Assembly: GCF_019396345.1 (NCBI RefSeq)
Contig: NZ_JAHKRM010000024.1
Coordinates: 124,001-188,000, forward strand
Length of the DNA: 64,000 nt
Source of the DNA: Nonomuraea guangzhouensis
GTDB taxonomy: Bacteria > Actinomycetota > Actinomycetes > Streptosporangiales > Streptosporangiaceae
Direction of reading: 5' to 3'
Part shown: piece by piece, positions 25,976 to 34,552 of the stretch
Numbering within the stretch: the first letter of the stretch is position 1
How the letters are laid out: each line of letters opens with the position of its first letter
Notes under the pieces: model-generated
The model's database searches: none
The model's input: only the letters and a program-made list of their open reading frames with translations
Told to the model about the DNA's origin: nothing
Translations under genes and position numbers: made by a program

Positions 25976-26425
25976 ATGGTCTTTTTTCAGCTGGTGATCG
26001 ACTGCGCCGCTCCTGACCGGCTGGCGCGCTTCTGGGCTGACGGCTTGGGTTACGAGCTGGAGGAGCCGCCGGGCCACTTCGACACCTGGCGCGAATACTG
26101 GCAGAGCATCGGCGTGCCGGAGGAGGAGCTCGGCGACGGAGACTGTGCCGACAGCATCGTCGACCCGGAGGGCGCGGGCCCGCGGATCTGGTTCCAGCAG
26201 GTCCCAGAGGGCAAGGTGGTGAAAAACCGCTTTCACCTCGACATCAAGGTGGGCGGCAAGCGGGAGGAGGTTCCGCTGGCGACCCGCAGAGCCCGCGTGG
26301 ACGCCAAAGTGGAGCAGCTGGTCCGCGCGGGCGCCTCCGTCGTGCGCGTGCTCGCCGAGCCCGGGGTGGACCACTACGCGGTGGCGATGACGGACCCCGA
26401 GGGCAACGAGTTCGACGTCGTCTGA
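25976..26425 (+). CDS. VOC family (glyoxalase-like) protein
   Basis: 149 aa. It has the tandem beta-alpha-beta layout of the vicinal-oxygen-chelate fold (FFQLVIDCAAPDRLARFWADGLGYELE; later FHLDIKVG and the terminal MTDPEGNEFDVV with the metal-ligand Glu). The GWxx-type subgroup is common in actinobacteria. Substrate unknown. Confidence 0.88.
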   Translation: MVFFQLVIDCAAPDRLARFWADGLGYELEEPPGHFDTWREYWQSIGVPEEELGDGDCADSIVDPEGAGPRIWFQQVPEGKVVKNRFHLDIKVGGKREEVPLATRRARVDAKVEQLVRAGASVVRVLAEPGVDHYAVAMTDPEGNEFDVV

Positions 26426-26441
26426 GGGGCCGTCTTGGGCG

Positions 26442-26467
26442 GCCTCTCAGAAGGTCCTCTGAGAGGC
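26442..26467. terminator. Hairpin in CTCAG-rich repeat tract
   Basis: GCCTCTCAG and CTGAGAGGC pair over nine bases around an eight-base loop, 17 bases past the VOC stop. A further CTCAG...CTGAG pair follows at 26476-26491, so the 50-bp gap is built of related short inverted repeats. No T-run is present. Confidence 0.5.
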
Positions 26468-26501
26468 GGTCCGACTCAGAGGACGGCTGAGAGTTGGTGT
26501 G

Positions 26502-26951
26502 ATGGACGAGGCCGTGGCGCGAGCGAAGTTCCTGGCAGCACGCAGCGCCAGGCTGGCCACCGTGGACGAGCAGGGGGCGCCGCACCTGGTGCCCATCGTC
26601 TTCGCCGTGGCGGACGACATGATCGGCTTCGCCGTGGACGATAAACCGAAGCGGACGACAGACCTCCGCAGGCTTCGCAACATCGCGAGCAACCACCGGG
26701 TGTGCGTCCTGGTCGACCACTACGCAGACGACTGGCGGCACCTGTGGTGGGCACGAGCCGACGGCACGGCCGCGCTCGTCGACGACGACACCACCCGCGA
26801 CCAGTGGCTCGACCGGCTGGCCGCACGCTACGACCAGTACGTGGAGCGACGCCCCACGGGCCCGGTGGTCGCGATCACCGTCGAACGGTGGAGCGGCTGG
26901 GCCTGCAGCGAATCAGCGCATGGAGGAAGGGATGATCCAGCAAAGCCGTAA
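26502..26951 (+). CDS. PPOX-class F420-dependent oxidoreductase (TIGR03668-like)
   Basis: 149 aa split-barrel flavin/deazaflavin protein. AARSARLATVDEQGAPHLVPIVFAV at the N-terminus and KRTTDLRRLRNIASNHRVCVLVDHY in the middle match the TIGR03668 group of F420-binding PPOX-class enzymes. Start at ATG 26502; an overlapping GTG at 26499 is possible. Related enzymes reduce F420-linked small substrates; the actual one is unknown. Confidence 0.85.
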   Translation: MDEAVARAKFLAARSARLATVDEQGAPHLVPIVFAVADDMIGFAVDDKPKRTTDLRRLRNIASNHRVCVLVDHYADDWRHLWWARADGTAALVDDDTTRDQWLDRLAARYDQYVERRPTGPVVAITVERWSGWACSESAHGGRDDPAKP

Positions 26952-27852
26952 CGACACCCTGGCCATCCCTAGCCGACCCCCGAATCTAAGCTCGATGGGC
27001 GTCGAAGTGCTCTAGTACAGCTGCGGCGGGTGCGGGCCCTGCTGGTAGTGCTGCACCCGGAACAGTGCGCTTCACCCGCCAACCGATGAATGTGACAGGG
27101 ATCTCGACCAGCAGCCAGAAACTGATAGGCGGACCGCGGCCTCACGTGAACGCTCGGCTTCCCGAGATCGAGACCCGCGCAGGGAGGTCTGCTTAGGCGG
27201 CGAGTAGGCCCGGCAGAGCCGCCGGGAGGGATGACGTGCCGCACCTCGGCGCGATTGACAAGATCCAGCGGTCGGGGTCTGGCCCGTGTCTTGTGACGCG
27301 TACCCTGTGCGCCCGCACGAGGCACTTCCACACCTGGCGCGCTTCGGCGTAACGGCCTCGCTCTGTCTCCTCGTAGCCGCTGCCGTTGTACCGGAGGATC
27401 AGGAACTCTCCGCCCTGGGCCGCACGCGTGGTGGGCCGCGGGCCCCGGCCCGGCCCTGCCCGACTCAGCATGAGCAGGGCGGAATCCGGCGACCATACGG
27501 GGGAAGGGCCGCCGGATTGGTAGAGAGGCTGCGATCAACGCAGCTGGCACCCACGTGTCGAGCGATGGCACTACGTCTGCTCCTCACCTCCGGATCTCTG
27601 AGCGGCCAGCTGGTCGCGTAAGCTCTCGCCGCTGGACGCGTGCAGCGTCCTTCTGCAGCCACACGTGATCAGCCGGCAAGGCCCGGTGGCGTACCAGAAG
27701 CTGTGCCGACGCCAGACTGTCCAGCCCGGATAAGCGGCGCGAAGACTGGCCTCGAACCGGTACGGCGTTCGCCCGCCTGCCGGCCCGTTCTGTTGTTGGA
27801 AGATCAGCGCAGTTGTCTGGCTGTCCAGCGACTTCCTGGTCTCCTCGGCAGC
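26952..27852. other. Mostly non-coding stretch upstream of the GntR gene
   Basis: 900 bp without a solid gene. One minus-strand frame (27193-27471) encodes a plausible short protein segment and is listed separately. The rest shows weak codon bias on both strands and reads as intergenic or decayed sequence. Confidence 0.4.
27193..27471 (-). CDS. Possible small protein or gene remnant
   Basis: 92 aa. The centre EFLILRYNGSGYEETERGRYAEARQVWKCLVRAHRVRV has a natural strand-helix pattern and does not look like antisense noise, while the first ~20 residues and last ~15 residues do. No clear ribosome site precedes the start at 27471. It may be a real small gene or the leftover of a larger one. No family recognised. 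Confidence 0.3.
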   Translation of the reverse strand: MLSRAGPGRGPRPTTRAAQGGEFLILRYNGSGYEETERGRYAEARQVWKCLVRAHRVRVTRHGPDPDRWILSIAPRCGTSSLPAALPGLLAA

Positions 27853-28455
27853 ATGCCCGCAGGCCCCGGCTTTCCGTATCAGCGCATCCTGGACGAGCTG
27901 CGTGACGAGATCATGACCGGCACCAGAGTGTCCGACGAGAAACTGCCGTCCGAGAACGAGCTCGCCGATCAGTACGACACAACACGCCCTACTGTCCGGC
28001 GAGCGCTCGCCTTTCTGAAAGGGGAAGGTCTGATCGTCACCAGACAGGGGCAGGGAGCGTTCGTGCGTTCCAAGCCTCGCGTCAGATTGCTGATCAGTGG
28101 GTCGAATTACCAACGACACCGCAGTGCCGGCCTGCCCGGCTTCAACGCTCAGGTGAGCGAACAGGGCATGGTTCCCGAACAGGTTCTTCGCGAAGTTGTG
28201 ACGATCAACTCCTCTGCGGAGGTGGCCACGCGCCTGAAGATCGCCGAGGGCTCGCCTGTTGTCGTGCGCCGCCGTACGTTTCTCGCCGACGGGCAACCCG
28301 TCGCGCTGTGCGACAGCTGCTACCCCGCAGACCTGGTCGCGGACACGGTCATCGCAGTACCTCAGAGGATCAAGGGCGGCGTCTACGCGGTGATCGAGGA
28401 TCCGCATGGGCCGATCCATCGCGAGGTGAGCCGATACGAGGTGCAGATGCGATGA
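27853..28455 (+). CDS. GntR family regulator with shortened UTRA domain
   Basis: 200 aa; HutC/GntR relatives are about 245 aa. The winged-helix part is intact (YQRILDELRDEIMTGTRV, LPSENELADQYDTTRPTVRRALAFLKGEGLI). The UTRA ligand domain begins normally (EVATRLKIAEGSPVVVRRRTFLADGQPV) but at EDPHGPIHRE jumps directly to the family C-terminal ending RYEVQMR, missing about 45-50 residues that usually carry part of the effector fold. The frame is kept. The next gene starts inside its stop codon (ATGA). It may sense its ligand through that partner instead of its own domain. Confidence 0.85.
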   Translation: MPAGPGFPYQRILDELRDEIMTGTRVSDEKLPSENELADQYDTTRPTVRRALAFLKGEGLIVTRQGQGAFVRSKPRVRLLISGSNYQRHRSAGLPGFNAQVSEQGMVPEQVLREVVTINSSAEVATRLKIAEGSPVVVRRRTFLADGQPVALCDSCYPADLVADTVIAVPQRIKGGVYAVIEDPHGPIHREVSRYEVQMR

Positions 28456-29501
28456 CCACACCGTCCAGCAGTCGACTCCGCCTCGGCGCCTGTCTGTCGC
28501 TGTCAGGCAAGTTCGCCCGGTTCGGCAAGCAGGCTGGGCTGGGCCTGGACATCTGGCAGTCCATGACCGAGGGAGTAGAGCTCACCGTCGAGGACGACGG
28601 CAGCGACCCCGACCAGTTGGAAGTTCTGCTCCCCCGTCTGGCGGAGAGTTGCGACATCTTGCTGGGCCCGTACTCGACGCTGCTGATGCGCCGAGCGGGA
28701 GCGCTCGCCGAGGCCATGGACCACCTGATCTGGAACCACGGCGGATCCGGCGACGACGTTGAAACAGCCCACCCTGGGCATGTCGTCTCGGTGCTCACTC
28801 CCACGAGCCGATATGCGGAGCCCTTCATCCGCCACCTCGCCGCCCAGCGTGACCCACACCCGCTCTGGATCCTGCAGGGCAAGGGCAGCTTCGGCCGGCA
28901 GGTGGCCGACGGAGCCGAGCGCATGGCGCATTCCCTGAACATCCGCACCACCCGCCTCAAGCCGACCGGCATCCACGACTTTCCGGCGCCGGAAGCGTGG
29001 AGCCTGTTCTGCGCCGGCTCCTTCGAGGAAGACGCGGAAACGGTCACGTCGGCCAGATCACTGCCGACGCCGCCGCGGACCGTCTGCGCCGTGGCCGCGG
29101 GCGTGCGCGAGTTCGGCGAGGCCGTCGACGATCCTCTGGGCGTCTACGGCGTCGGGCAGTGGTTCCCCGGCGCAGGCGGTCGTGTCGAGCTGTTCATCGC
29201 CGAGGACGACTTCCTGGCCGCCTACCGCGAGCGCGCCGGCTCGCTCCCGGACTATCCAGCCGTACAGGCCATCGCCGCCGCGGCCATCGCAACGCATTGT
29301 GCCCGGCAAGCCGGCAGCACAGCCCGGGAGGCGCTGTGGTCTGCCGCCACGACGTTGGAAACCACCACCATGTTCGGCACCTTCAAGGTGGATCATCGCA
29401 CTGGTGCCCAGATCGGACACCAGACGGCACTCACCAGGTGGGGCGCCGAAGGCCCCGCCATTGTGACGACAAGGCCCCGCCACCCCAAGGTCCCGCCATA
29501 G
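28452..29501 (+). CDS. Cytosolic periplasmic-binding-protein-like sensor (Peripla_BP_6 type)
   Basis: 349 aa with the two-lobed branched-chain amino-acid binding fold: RLRLGACLSLSGKFARFGKQAGLGLDIW, LLGPYSTLLMRRAGALAE, HPLWILQGKGSFGRQVADGAERMA, YPAVQAIAAAAIATHCARQ. There is no signal peptide or lipobox, so it should stay in the cytosol. No transporter genes are adjacent. Its ATG overlaps the stop of the GntR gene. It is therefore probably a ligand-sensing partner of that regulator. A hairpin terminator follows. Confidence 0.8.
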   Translation: MTTPSSSRLRLGACLSLSGKFARFGKQAGLGLDIWQSMTEGVELTVEDDGSDPDQLEVLLPRLAESCDILLGPYSTLLMRRAGALAEAMDHLIWNHGGSGDDVETAHPGHVVSVLTPTSRYAEPFIRHLAAQRDPHPLWILQGKGSFGRQVADGAERMAHSLNIRTTRLKPTGIHDFPAPEAWSLFCAGSFEEDAETVTSARSLPTPPRTVCAVAAGVREFGEAVDDPLGVYGVGQWFPGAGGRVELFIAEDDFLAAYRERAGSLPDYPAVQAIAAAAIATHCARQAGSTAREALWSAATTLETTTMFGTFKVDHRTGAQIGHQTALTRWGAEGPAIVTTRPRHPKVPP

Positions 29502-29506
29502 AAGAA

Positions 29507-29538
29507 GGCCTCTGACCCGGTCAGACAGGTCAGAGGCC
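29507..29538 (+). terminator. Hairpin terminator after the GntR/PBP pair
   Basis: GGCCTCTGAC and GTCAGAGGCC form a perfect 10-bp stem around a 12-base loop, six bases past the stop codon. Followed by TACATTGG without a T-run. Confidence 0.65.
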
Positions 29539-29611
29539 TACATTGGTCCCCCGCCGTTGCGACTGACCCGGCGCCGATCCCTACCCCGTTCGGCCCCGGC
29601 CTCGGACGGGG

Positions 29612-30709
29612 TCAGCTTTGCGGGCGCTCACTCAAGGCCTCGGCCCAGCCCAGATCCTCGTAGGTGACCTGCAGTGTCGGCGCTGATTGCCCTTGGTCGC
29701 GGAACTCGTAGGAGAGCAGCTCCGCCGTGTCGTCGTCCACGATCAGTCGAGCCTCGCCCGCAGCGTCCCCATTCCCCGCTGTGGCCCATGCCAGGGCGAC
29801 GCCGGTGCGCCCCAGCGAATCGGTGACCTCTCCCAGCGACTTGATCGCGGGCTGTTCGGCAAGCAGCCGGTAGAGGGCGGAGCGGGTCCCAGGGCTGATC
29901 GGACCGGCCAGCAGGTCATGCGCCGCCGACCACACGTAGTCGGTGAACTCCGGCTTGGCGGGCCACCAGTCGCTTGCGGACTCCTCGTCGAACAGCCGCC
30001 GCAGCTGGCTCTCCAGTCTGTCCTTGCTGGTCGGCAGCTTGAGCAGTTGCCGGACTGTGAAGTTGTGGTTGCCGATCTGAAAGTGGAGTTCCATGTCGTA
30101 GTCGTTGGTCGACGGCTTCTCTTCGGCCAGGGCGGGCGAGCCCAGTCGCTTCCACTTCGCCTCGTCCGCGGAGGAAGCGAAGGTGACCTTCGGGTTCTGG
30201 CCGGTCACGGTTCGGCTGGGCGCGCCCTTCGCGCTCGCGTACCAGCTGTCCTGGGTACTCGCCACGGTCGCCGAGAAGGGGATCTTCTGCCGTTGCGGCC
30301 TTTTGAGTTTCTTCCCGAAGTAATGCACCGGCTGGGAGGTGCGTTGACGCGTGTACCAGTAGGGGCCTGACGTGGCCGGCTCGCGGGCGGCGGTCTCGGC
30401 TGCGGCCAGCAGGACGGACCGAGCGTCCAGGGATTGCGTACGGGGAGAATGCGAGGACCGTGAACCATCGCCGGAGAGCGGCACACTGGCGATCGATGGC
30501 GGGCCGGCCGGGACGAATCCGCCGCTGCCCCAAACCACCACGACGGCTGCCGAGACAAGGGCTGTTCCGGCGATGGCGCCCACCACGGCACGGGTCCGCC
30601 TGGTCCGGCGTCCCCGGCGTACCAGAGCCGACACCGGCGCGGGCGGGACCGGTTCACGCTGGGCGAGAGTCCGCAAGGCCTGTGCGAACTCTTCATGATC
30701 GTCGTTCAT
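29612..30709 (-). CDS. CU044_5270-type membrane protein, partner of SigE-type sigma factor
   Basis: 365 aa. Cytosolic N-terminus of about 40 residues (EEFAQALRTLAQREPVPP, then a basic RRGRRTRRTR), one membrane helix (AIAGTALVSAAVVVVWG) and a large outer domain with GPYWYTRQRTSQP and a C-terminal LSYEFRDQ. The arrangement parallels the 22.4-kb gene although sequence similarity is limited. It overlaps the sigma gene by four bases. A sensing or anti-sigma role is presumed for the family only. Confidence 0.75.
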   Translation of the reverse strand: MNDDHEEFAQALRTLAQREPVPPAPVSALVRRGRRTRRTRAVVGAIAGTALVSAAVVVVWGSGGFVPAGPPSIASVPLSGDGSRSSHSPRTQSLDARSVLLAAAETAAREPATSGPYWYTRQRTSQPVHYFGKKLKRPQRQKIPFSATVASTQDSWYASAKGAPSRTVTGQNPKVTFASSADEAKWKRLGSPALAEEKPSTNDYDMELHFQIGNHNFTVRQLLKLPTSKDRLESQLRRLFDEESASDWWPAKPEFTDYVWSAAHDLLAGPISPGTRSALYRLLAEQPAIKSLGEVTDSLGRTGVALAWATAGNGDAAGEARLIVDDDTAELLSYEFRDQGQSAPTLQVTYEDLGWAEALSERPQS

Positions 30710-31203
30710 CGCGCTGCCTCCTGGTTGTCCCGCAGAGCAGTGCGCAGCCGCGCCATCGCTCTGGAGTGCTGACTCTTGACTGTGCCGACCGTGCAGCCGA
30801 GGGACGCCGCGACCGCTTTCTCCGTCAAGTCCTCGTAGTGCCGGAGCACGACTATGGCGCGCTGCCTGCGCGGCAGGGAGAGCAACGCGCGGCGTAAATC
30901 CTCGTGCGGCTCGTACGGCCCGGACCGAGGATCGGCGTGATCAGGCGGATTGGCGGTAGGCAGTTCGCGTTGACGTCGCCGCCACCAGCTGACGTTCCCA
31001 TTGACCAGCATGCGGCGCAGATAGGCATGCGGGTCGGTGGGACCTACGCGTCGCCACCGCACGTACAGCCGCACCAGGCAGTCCTGGAGCAGTTCCTCAG
31101 CCCGGTGACGGTCGCCGGTGAGCAGGATGGCGACGGGCATGTGCCTGTTCCAGGCCGCCTCGGCGAAGGCGGCGTACGCGGCGTCTTCCGTTGGATCACT
31201 CAC
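30706..31203 (-). CDS. SigE-family ECF RNA polymerase sigma factor
   Basis: 165 aa, GTG start. Region 2 (AEELLQDCLVRLYVRWRRVG) and region 4 (ALLSLPRRQRAIVVLRHYEDLTEKAVAASLGCTVGTVKSQHSRAMARLR) match the actinobacterial SigE (SACE/M. tuberculosis-unlike, Streptomyces-type short) group. Its stop overlaps the ATG of the membrane partner. Confidence 0.93.
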   Translation of the reverse strand: MSDPTEDAAYAAFAEAAWNRHMPVAILLTGDRHRAEELLQDCLVRLYVRWRRVGPTDPHAYLRRMLVNGNVSWWRRRQRELPTANPPDHADPRSGPYEPHEDLRRALLSLPRRQRAIVVLRHYEDLTEKAVAASLGCTVGTVKSQHSRAMARLRTALRDNQEAAR

Positions 31204-31319
31204 ATGGCCTCAACGCGGAGGTGCCGGAAAAAGGTTGGCAGAAAGCCAGGATTGTTTCCGCGCCCTCGCACCGGGAACGTGTCGATCTTGCCGGATATCT
31301 GGCCGAGTGTCGCGGACAG

Positions 31320-32291
31320 TCAACCCCTTCGAGAGGGCGTTCCCACGTCCAGAGACCGGGCTTCCTCGCCGGCGATCAGGATGGCATGCAGCCTTTCGTA
31401 CGTCGGAGCCAATCGACGTAGGCCAGCCGCGAGCGCCAGGTCGTCGCCCGACATGAGCGGACCCTGCAAGCCGCCGACAATACAGGCCTGCTCCGCGGCG
31501 ACGGCCGCGCCTGTGTCAAGGCCGAGGAGCGACAGGCCGACCGCCAGGTCGTTGAGGCGGCGGGCGCCCACCTGCACCGCGAACACCTTCCACAACATCC
31601 TGATCTCGGGGTCCAGTCCTTCCTCCACGAGTTCGGCCGTGCGCTCGGCCGCCTGGGCCTGCCCCAGCGTGCCGGAAGGGACCTCCACGTCCGTCCGGCC
31701 GGCCAGCCAGGCCACCCCGGCGGGCAGGGAGCGCCGCAACGCCTCCTTCGAGCCGATCTGCGTGCGCCGGGTGAACCCGTACCGCATCCGGAACGGCCGC
31801 CGCAGATAGGGGACTAACTCTCCGCGCCAGGCCTCGGCGAAGGTGTGGGCCGGAAGCGTGGCGTACGGGTAGCCCTGCGGGTCGTGCACGAGTACGGTGT
31901 CGTCGCCCACCTCCAGCACCACCAGGTAGTGGTCGGCGCCGACCGCCTTGCCCGAGCCGGGTTGGTAGGCCAACAGACCGAGCTCGAGCGGCCCGGCCAG
32001 CACCGGGCCGTCCTGGCAGGCCCGGCGCAGCCGGTCGAGCGCTGCCGCGGCCGTCCCGTCGTCCACGCGCTCGCACTCCCAGCCAAGCAGGTCGATCGCG
32101 GCGTCGAGCCCGATCTCGGGGTCCCAGCCGAACGGGCCGAACAGCGGTAGCCGCCCGCCAGTGAGCTGCATCCCGTAAGGGGAGCCCGTCAGGACCTCGA
32201 TCACGGCCGGGGGCGGCGCCTGGCCGTCGAGGATCATCGCGAGGGAGTTGGCGTAGCAATAGGGCCCGGAGCCCACATAGGTGACAGACAT
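31320..32291 (-). CDS. BtrH_N / C39-like cysteine-peptidase fold protein
   Basis: 323 aa. A papain-like active-site layout can be read in the first half: Cys12 in GPYCYANSLAM, His121 in GADHYLVVLEV and Asp137 in VLVHDPQGYP. This matches the BtrH N-terminal family, related to C39 leader peptidases and to acyl transfer in butirosin synthesis. The second half is helical. No peptide precursor, exporter or antibiotic genes are adjacent, so substrate and pathway are unknown. Start at ATG 32291; weak ribosome site. Confidence 0.65.
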   Translation of the reverse strand: MSVTYVGSGPYCYANSLAMILDGQAPPPAVIEVLTGSPYGMQLTGGRLPLFGPFGWDPEIGLDAAIDLLGWECERVDDGTAAAALDRLRRACQDGPVLAGPLELGLLAYQPGSGKAVGADHYLVVLEVGDDTVLVHDPQGYPYATLPAHTFAEAWRGELVPYLRRPFRMRYGFTRRTQIGSKEALRRSLPAGVAWLAGRTDVEVPSGTLGQAQAAERTAELVEEGLDPEIRMLWKVFAVQVGARRLNDLAVGLSLLGLDTGAAVAAEQACIVGGLQGPLMSGDDLALAAGLRRLAPTYERLHAILIAGEEARSLDVGTPSRRG

Positions 32292-32325
32292 AGCCCGCAC
32301 CGTGCCGCCTGACACGGTGTCAGGG

Positions 32326-32720
32326 TCAAGCCGTCCGCGGCTGCCCCATGACGGAGTTCGGCTGGGCGATGAGGGAACGGTCGTCGTCGCTGAGGTCGTC
32401 GATGGCGTTGATCAGGCCGGCTTGAGCGCTGAGTTCGGCAAGTGACCTATTCCTCTGGAGACGCGGGATGCGGCCAGGTGATCGCGGCGAACACCACCGA
32501 GCACACCAGGAATCCGGCGCACACCGCCGCGAACCCGGCCCAGAAGGAGCTGAGCGTGGTCGCCACGTCGATACCCAGCAACAACGTGGTGACCCCGCCC
32601 GCCGCCAGGCCCCAGACCAGGGGTGGTCAAGAAGGGCACCAACCTCCAGGGCTACTGCTGGGGCAACAAACCCGTCTGGAAGTGGACATGAACGGCGGGG
32701 GACACCGGGCTCAAGATGGT
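32326..32720. pseudogene. Cluster of gene remnants
   Basis: Three unrelated fragments lie end to end. On the minus strand 32460-32630 encodes two hydrophobic helices (LVWGLAAGGVTTLLLGIDV; VCAGFLVCSVVFAAI) ending in a stop, with no start. Next, 32326-32450 in another minus frame encodes SLAELSAQAGLINAIDDLSDDD to a stop, also without a start. On the plus strand 32625-32690 encodes VVKKGTNLQGYCWGNKPVW and a stop, like the tail of a secreted protein. This is what remains after repeated deletion. Confidence 0.55.
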
Positions 32721-32857
32721 CCGCTAGCCGTACACAGCGGCCCGGCCAGTGACCGCCGCGCCGTACTGAGGCAACGGCGTTGTCCCCCAAATGCCCTCAT
32801 GATCTTGACGCGCGAAGGGCCTCCTACCTGCTAGTGCAGATTGGAGGCCCAAACGAG

Positions 32858-32947
32858 TGGCGGTGGTGGTGGGATTTGAACCCACGGATGAGTTGCCCCA
32901 TCACACGCTTTCGAGGCGTGCGCCCTCGGCCACTAGGCGACACCACC
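32858..32947 (-). tRNA. tRNA-Ser (anticodon CGA)
   Basis: Read on the minus strand: acceptor GGTGGTG/CACCACC, anticodon loop CTCGAAA giving CGA, long variable arm, T loop GTTCAAATC, encoded CCA at 32858-32860. Type II tRNA reading UCG. It lies 10 bases past the tadA stop on the same strand. Confidence 0.97.
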
Positions 32948-32957
32948 GTCGACGAGC

Positions 32958-33413
32958 TTACCGGATCCGCCGAGTGCCGAAGAACTCCTTTAGTACGGCA
33001 GCGCACTCCTCGCTCAGCACTCCCATGACGACTTCGGGCCGGTGGTTGAGCCTGCGGTCCCGGACCACGTCCCACAGTGACCCCACGGCCCCACCCTTCT
33101 CGTCGACCGCCCCGTACACGACGCGGTCGACCCGGGCCAGCACCGCGGCGCCCGCGCACATCGTGCACGGCTCCAGCGTGACCACCAGGGTGCAGCCGTC
33201 CAGCCGCCACCGCCCGAGCGACTGAGCGGCCTGCCGCAGGGCCAGGACCTCCGCGTGGGCGGTCGGATCGAAGGAGGCCTCGCGGGAGTTGCCGGCGGAG
33301 GCGAGCACCTCGCCCAGCGGGCCGAGCACGACCGCGCCGACGGGGACCTCGCCGCGGGCGCCGGCCGCGACGGCCTCGGTCAGGGCCAGGCGCATCGCGT
33401 CGGCGTGGTTCAC
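32958..33413 (-). CDS. tadA: tRNA-specific adenosine deaminase
   Basis: 151 aa, GTG start. It deaminates A34 to inosine in tRNA-Arg(ACG). The zinc deaminase motifs are complete: TAHAEVLAL (HAE) and LEPCTMCAGA (PCxxC). The length is normal. It overlaps the upstream tadA-associated gene by four bases. Confidence 0.95.
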   Translation of the reverse strand: MNHADAMRLALTEAVAAGARGEVPVGAVVLGPLGEVLASAGNSREASFDPTAHAEVLALRQAAQSLGRWRLDGCTLVVTLEPCTMCAGAAVLARVDRVVYGAVDEKGGAVGSLWDVVRDRRLNHRPEVVMGVLSEECAAVLKEFFGTRRIR

Positions 33414-33886
33414 CGCAACCGGTCGAGCTCGTCGGCGAAGGACAGCCGCTCGGCGATCACGGAGAGGATGTCGGCGGGCAGCACGCCCTCTTCCATGCTC
33501 AGCTCCAGCAGCTCCTCCGAGCTCACGCCCAGGTCGCTGAGGAGCTCGAAGTCGCCGGCCGGCTTGACGCCCAGCCCGTTGCTCTCCTTGTCGGGAGCCA
33601 CGCCGGCGAACTCCGCGAACAGCTCGCCGAGCGTGTCGGACAGGATCGCGTGCGCGTCGGAGAGGAACACTCGCGGCTCCTCGTCACCGCGGTAGCGGAC
33701 GATGGCGAACCACTCGTCCTCCACCTCGACGCAGAGCAGGGCGAGCTCGTCACCGGACAGGCCGAGGGCCTCGGTCACCGCGTCACCGAAGTCGTCGACG
33801 ATCTCGGCCGCGCCGAGATCGACCTCGGCGCCGCTCCAGCCGCCGGAGATCTTGACGAAGGCCGCGGAAAAGGTGTTGGACGCCAT
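33410..33886 (-). CDS. tRNA adenosine deaminase-associated protein (copy 1)
   Basis: 158 aa, acidic. It belongs to a group found beside tadA in actinobacteria. Readable features are FVKISGGWSGAEVDLGAAEIVDDFGDAV, WFAIVRYRGDEEPRVFLSDAHAI and a C-terminal repeat-like tail (FELLSDLGVSSEELLELS). Its stop overlaps the tadA start. Similar in layout to the next gene, from which it is 16 bp away. Function unknown. Confidence 0.8.
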   Translation of the reverse strand: MASNTFSAAFVKISGGWSGAEVDLGAAEIVDDFGDAVTEALGLSGDELALLCVEVEDEWFAIVRYRGDEEPRVFLSDAHAILSDTLGELFAEFAGVAPDKESNGLGVKPAGDFELLSDLGVSSEELLELSMEEGVLPADILSVIAERLSFADELDRLR

Positions 33887-33902
33887 GTCCGTGCTCCAGG
33901 GG

Positions 33903-34412
33903 TCAGCCGAAGACCGATTCGATGGCCCGCTCGAACGGCTCGGAGAAACCGAGCCGCGCGGCGATGCTGGACAGCACGTCCTCCGGGAGGAGTTCGATGT
34001 CGCCGGAGAGTATGCCCAGCTCCATCTCGTCGAGTCCCAGGTCCGCGAAGATCGACAGATCGCCTGCGGGGAGCACCGTCTCCTCGTCCTGGAGGATCTC
34101 GTCGAGCTCCTCCTCGTCGGGGATCGGCACGTCGAGGAAATCGAGAACCTGCTCGGCCAGCGGGAAGTCCCAGGACGCGGCGATGTCGGACAGGAAGACA
34201 TCGACGCGATCACCGAGGACCCGCAGCGCCACGAAGAACTCGTCTCCGACGGCGACCAGGCCGATCGTGCCACTCTCGCTCGGCTGCTGGCGCAGAGCCT
34301 TGATCAGGCCGTGCAGATCGGACGTCAGCGCGACCGGCAGCAGCTCGGCGTCCCAGCATTCATCCTCGCGATAGACCACGATGGCGAAGTCGAGCGCATC
34401 TTCTTCTGTCAT
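33903..34412 (-). CDS. tRNA adenosine deaminase-associated protein (copy 2)
   Basis: 169 aa, acidic, with the same plan as copy 1: FFVALRVLGDRVDVFLSDIAA in the middle and a tail LSIFADLGLDEMELGILSGD / LPEDVLSSIAARLGF matching the other's tail. ATG 34412 is chosen for the GGTGGA upstream. The two are an ancient tandem duplication upstream of tadA. Divergent from upp. Confidence 0.78.
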   Translation of the reverse strand: MTEEDALDFAIVVYREDECWDAELLPVALTSDLHGLIKALRQQPSESGTIGLVAVGDEFFVALRVLGDRVDVFLSDIAASWDFPLAEQVLDFLDVPIPDEEELDEILQDEETVLPAGDLSIFADLGLDEMELGILSGDIELLPEDVLSSIAARLGFSEPFERAIESVFG

Positions 34413-34552
34413 CGTCCACCCCACGACGTGGCCACTTCGGCCTCCAATCGTTCCAGACCCGACCACCCCCCGTGTGCCGCTCCGACCAAATTGTGATCAA
34501 AACCGATGACGCGACGTGCCGGTTCGTTGCACACAAGATAGCGTTGTCCCTT

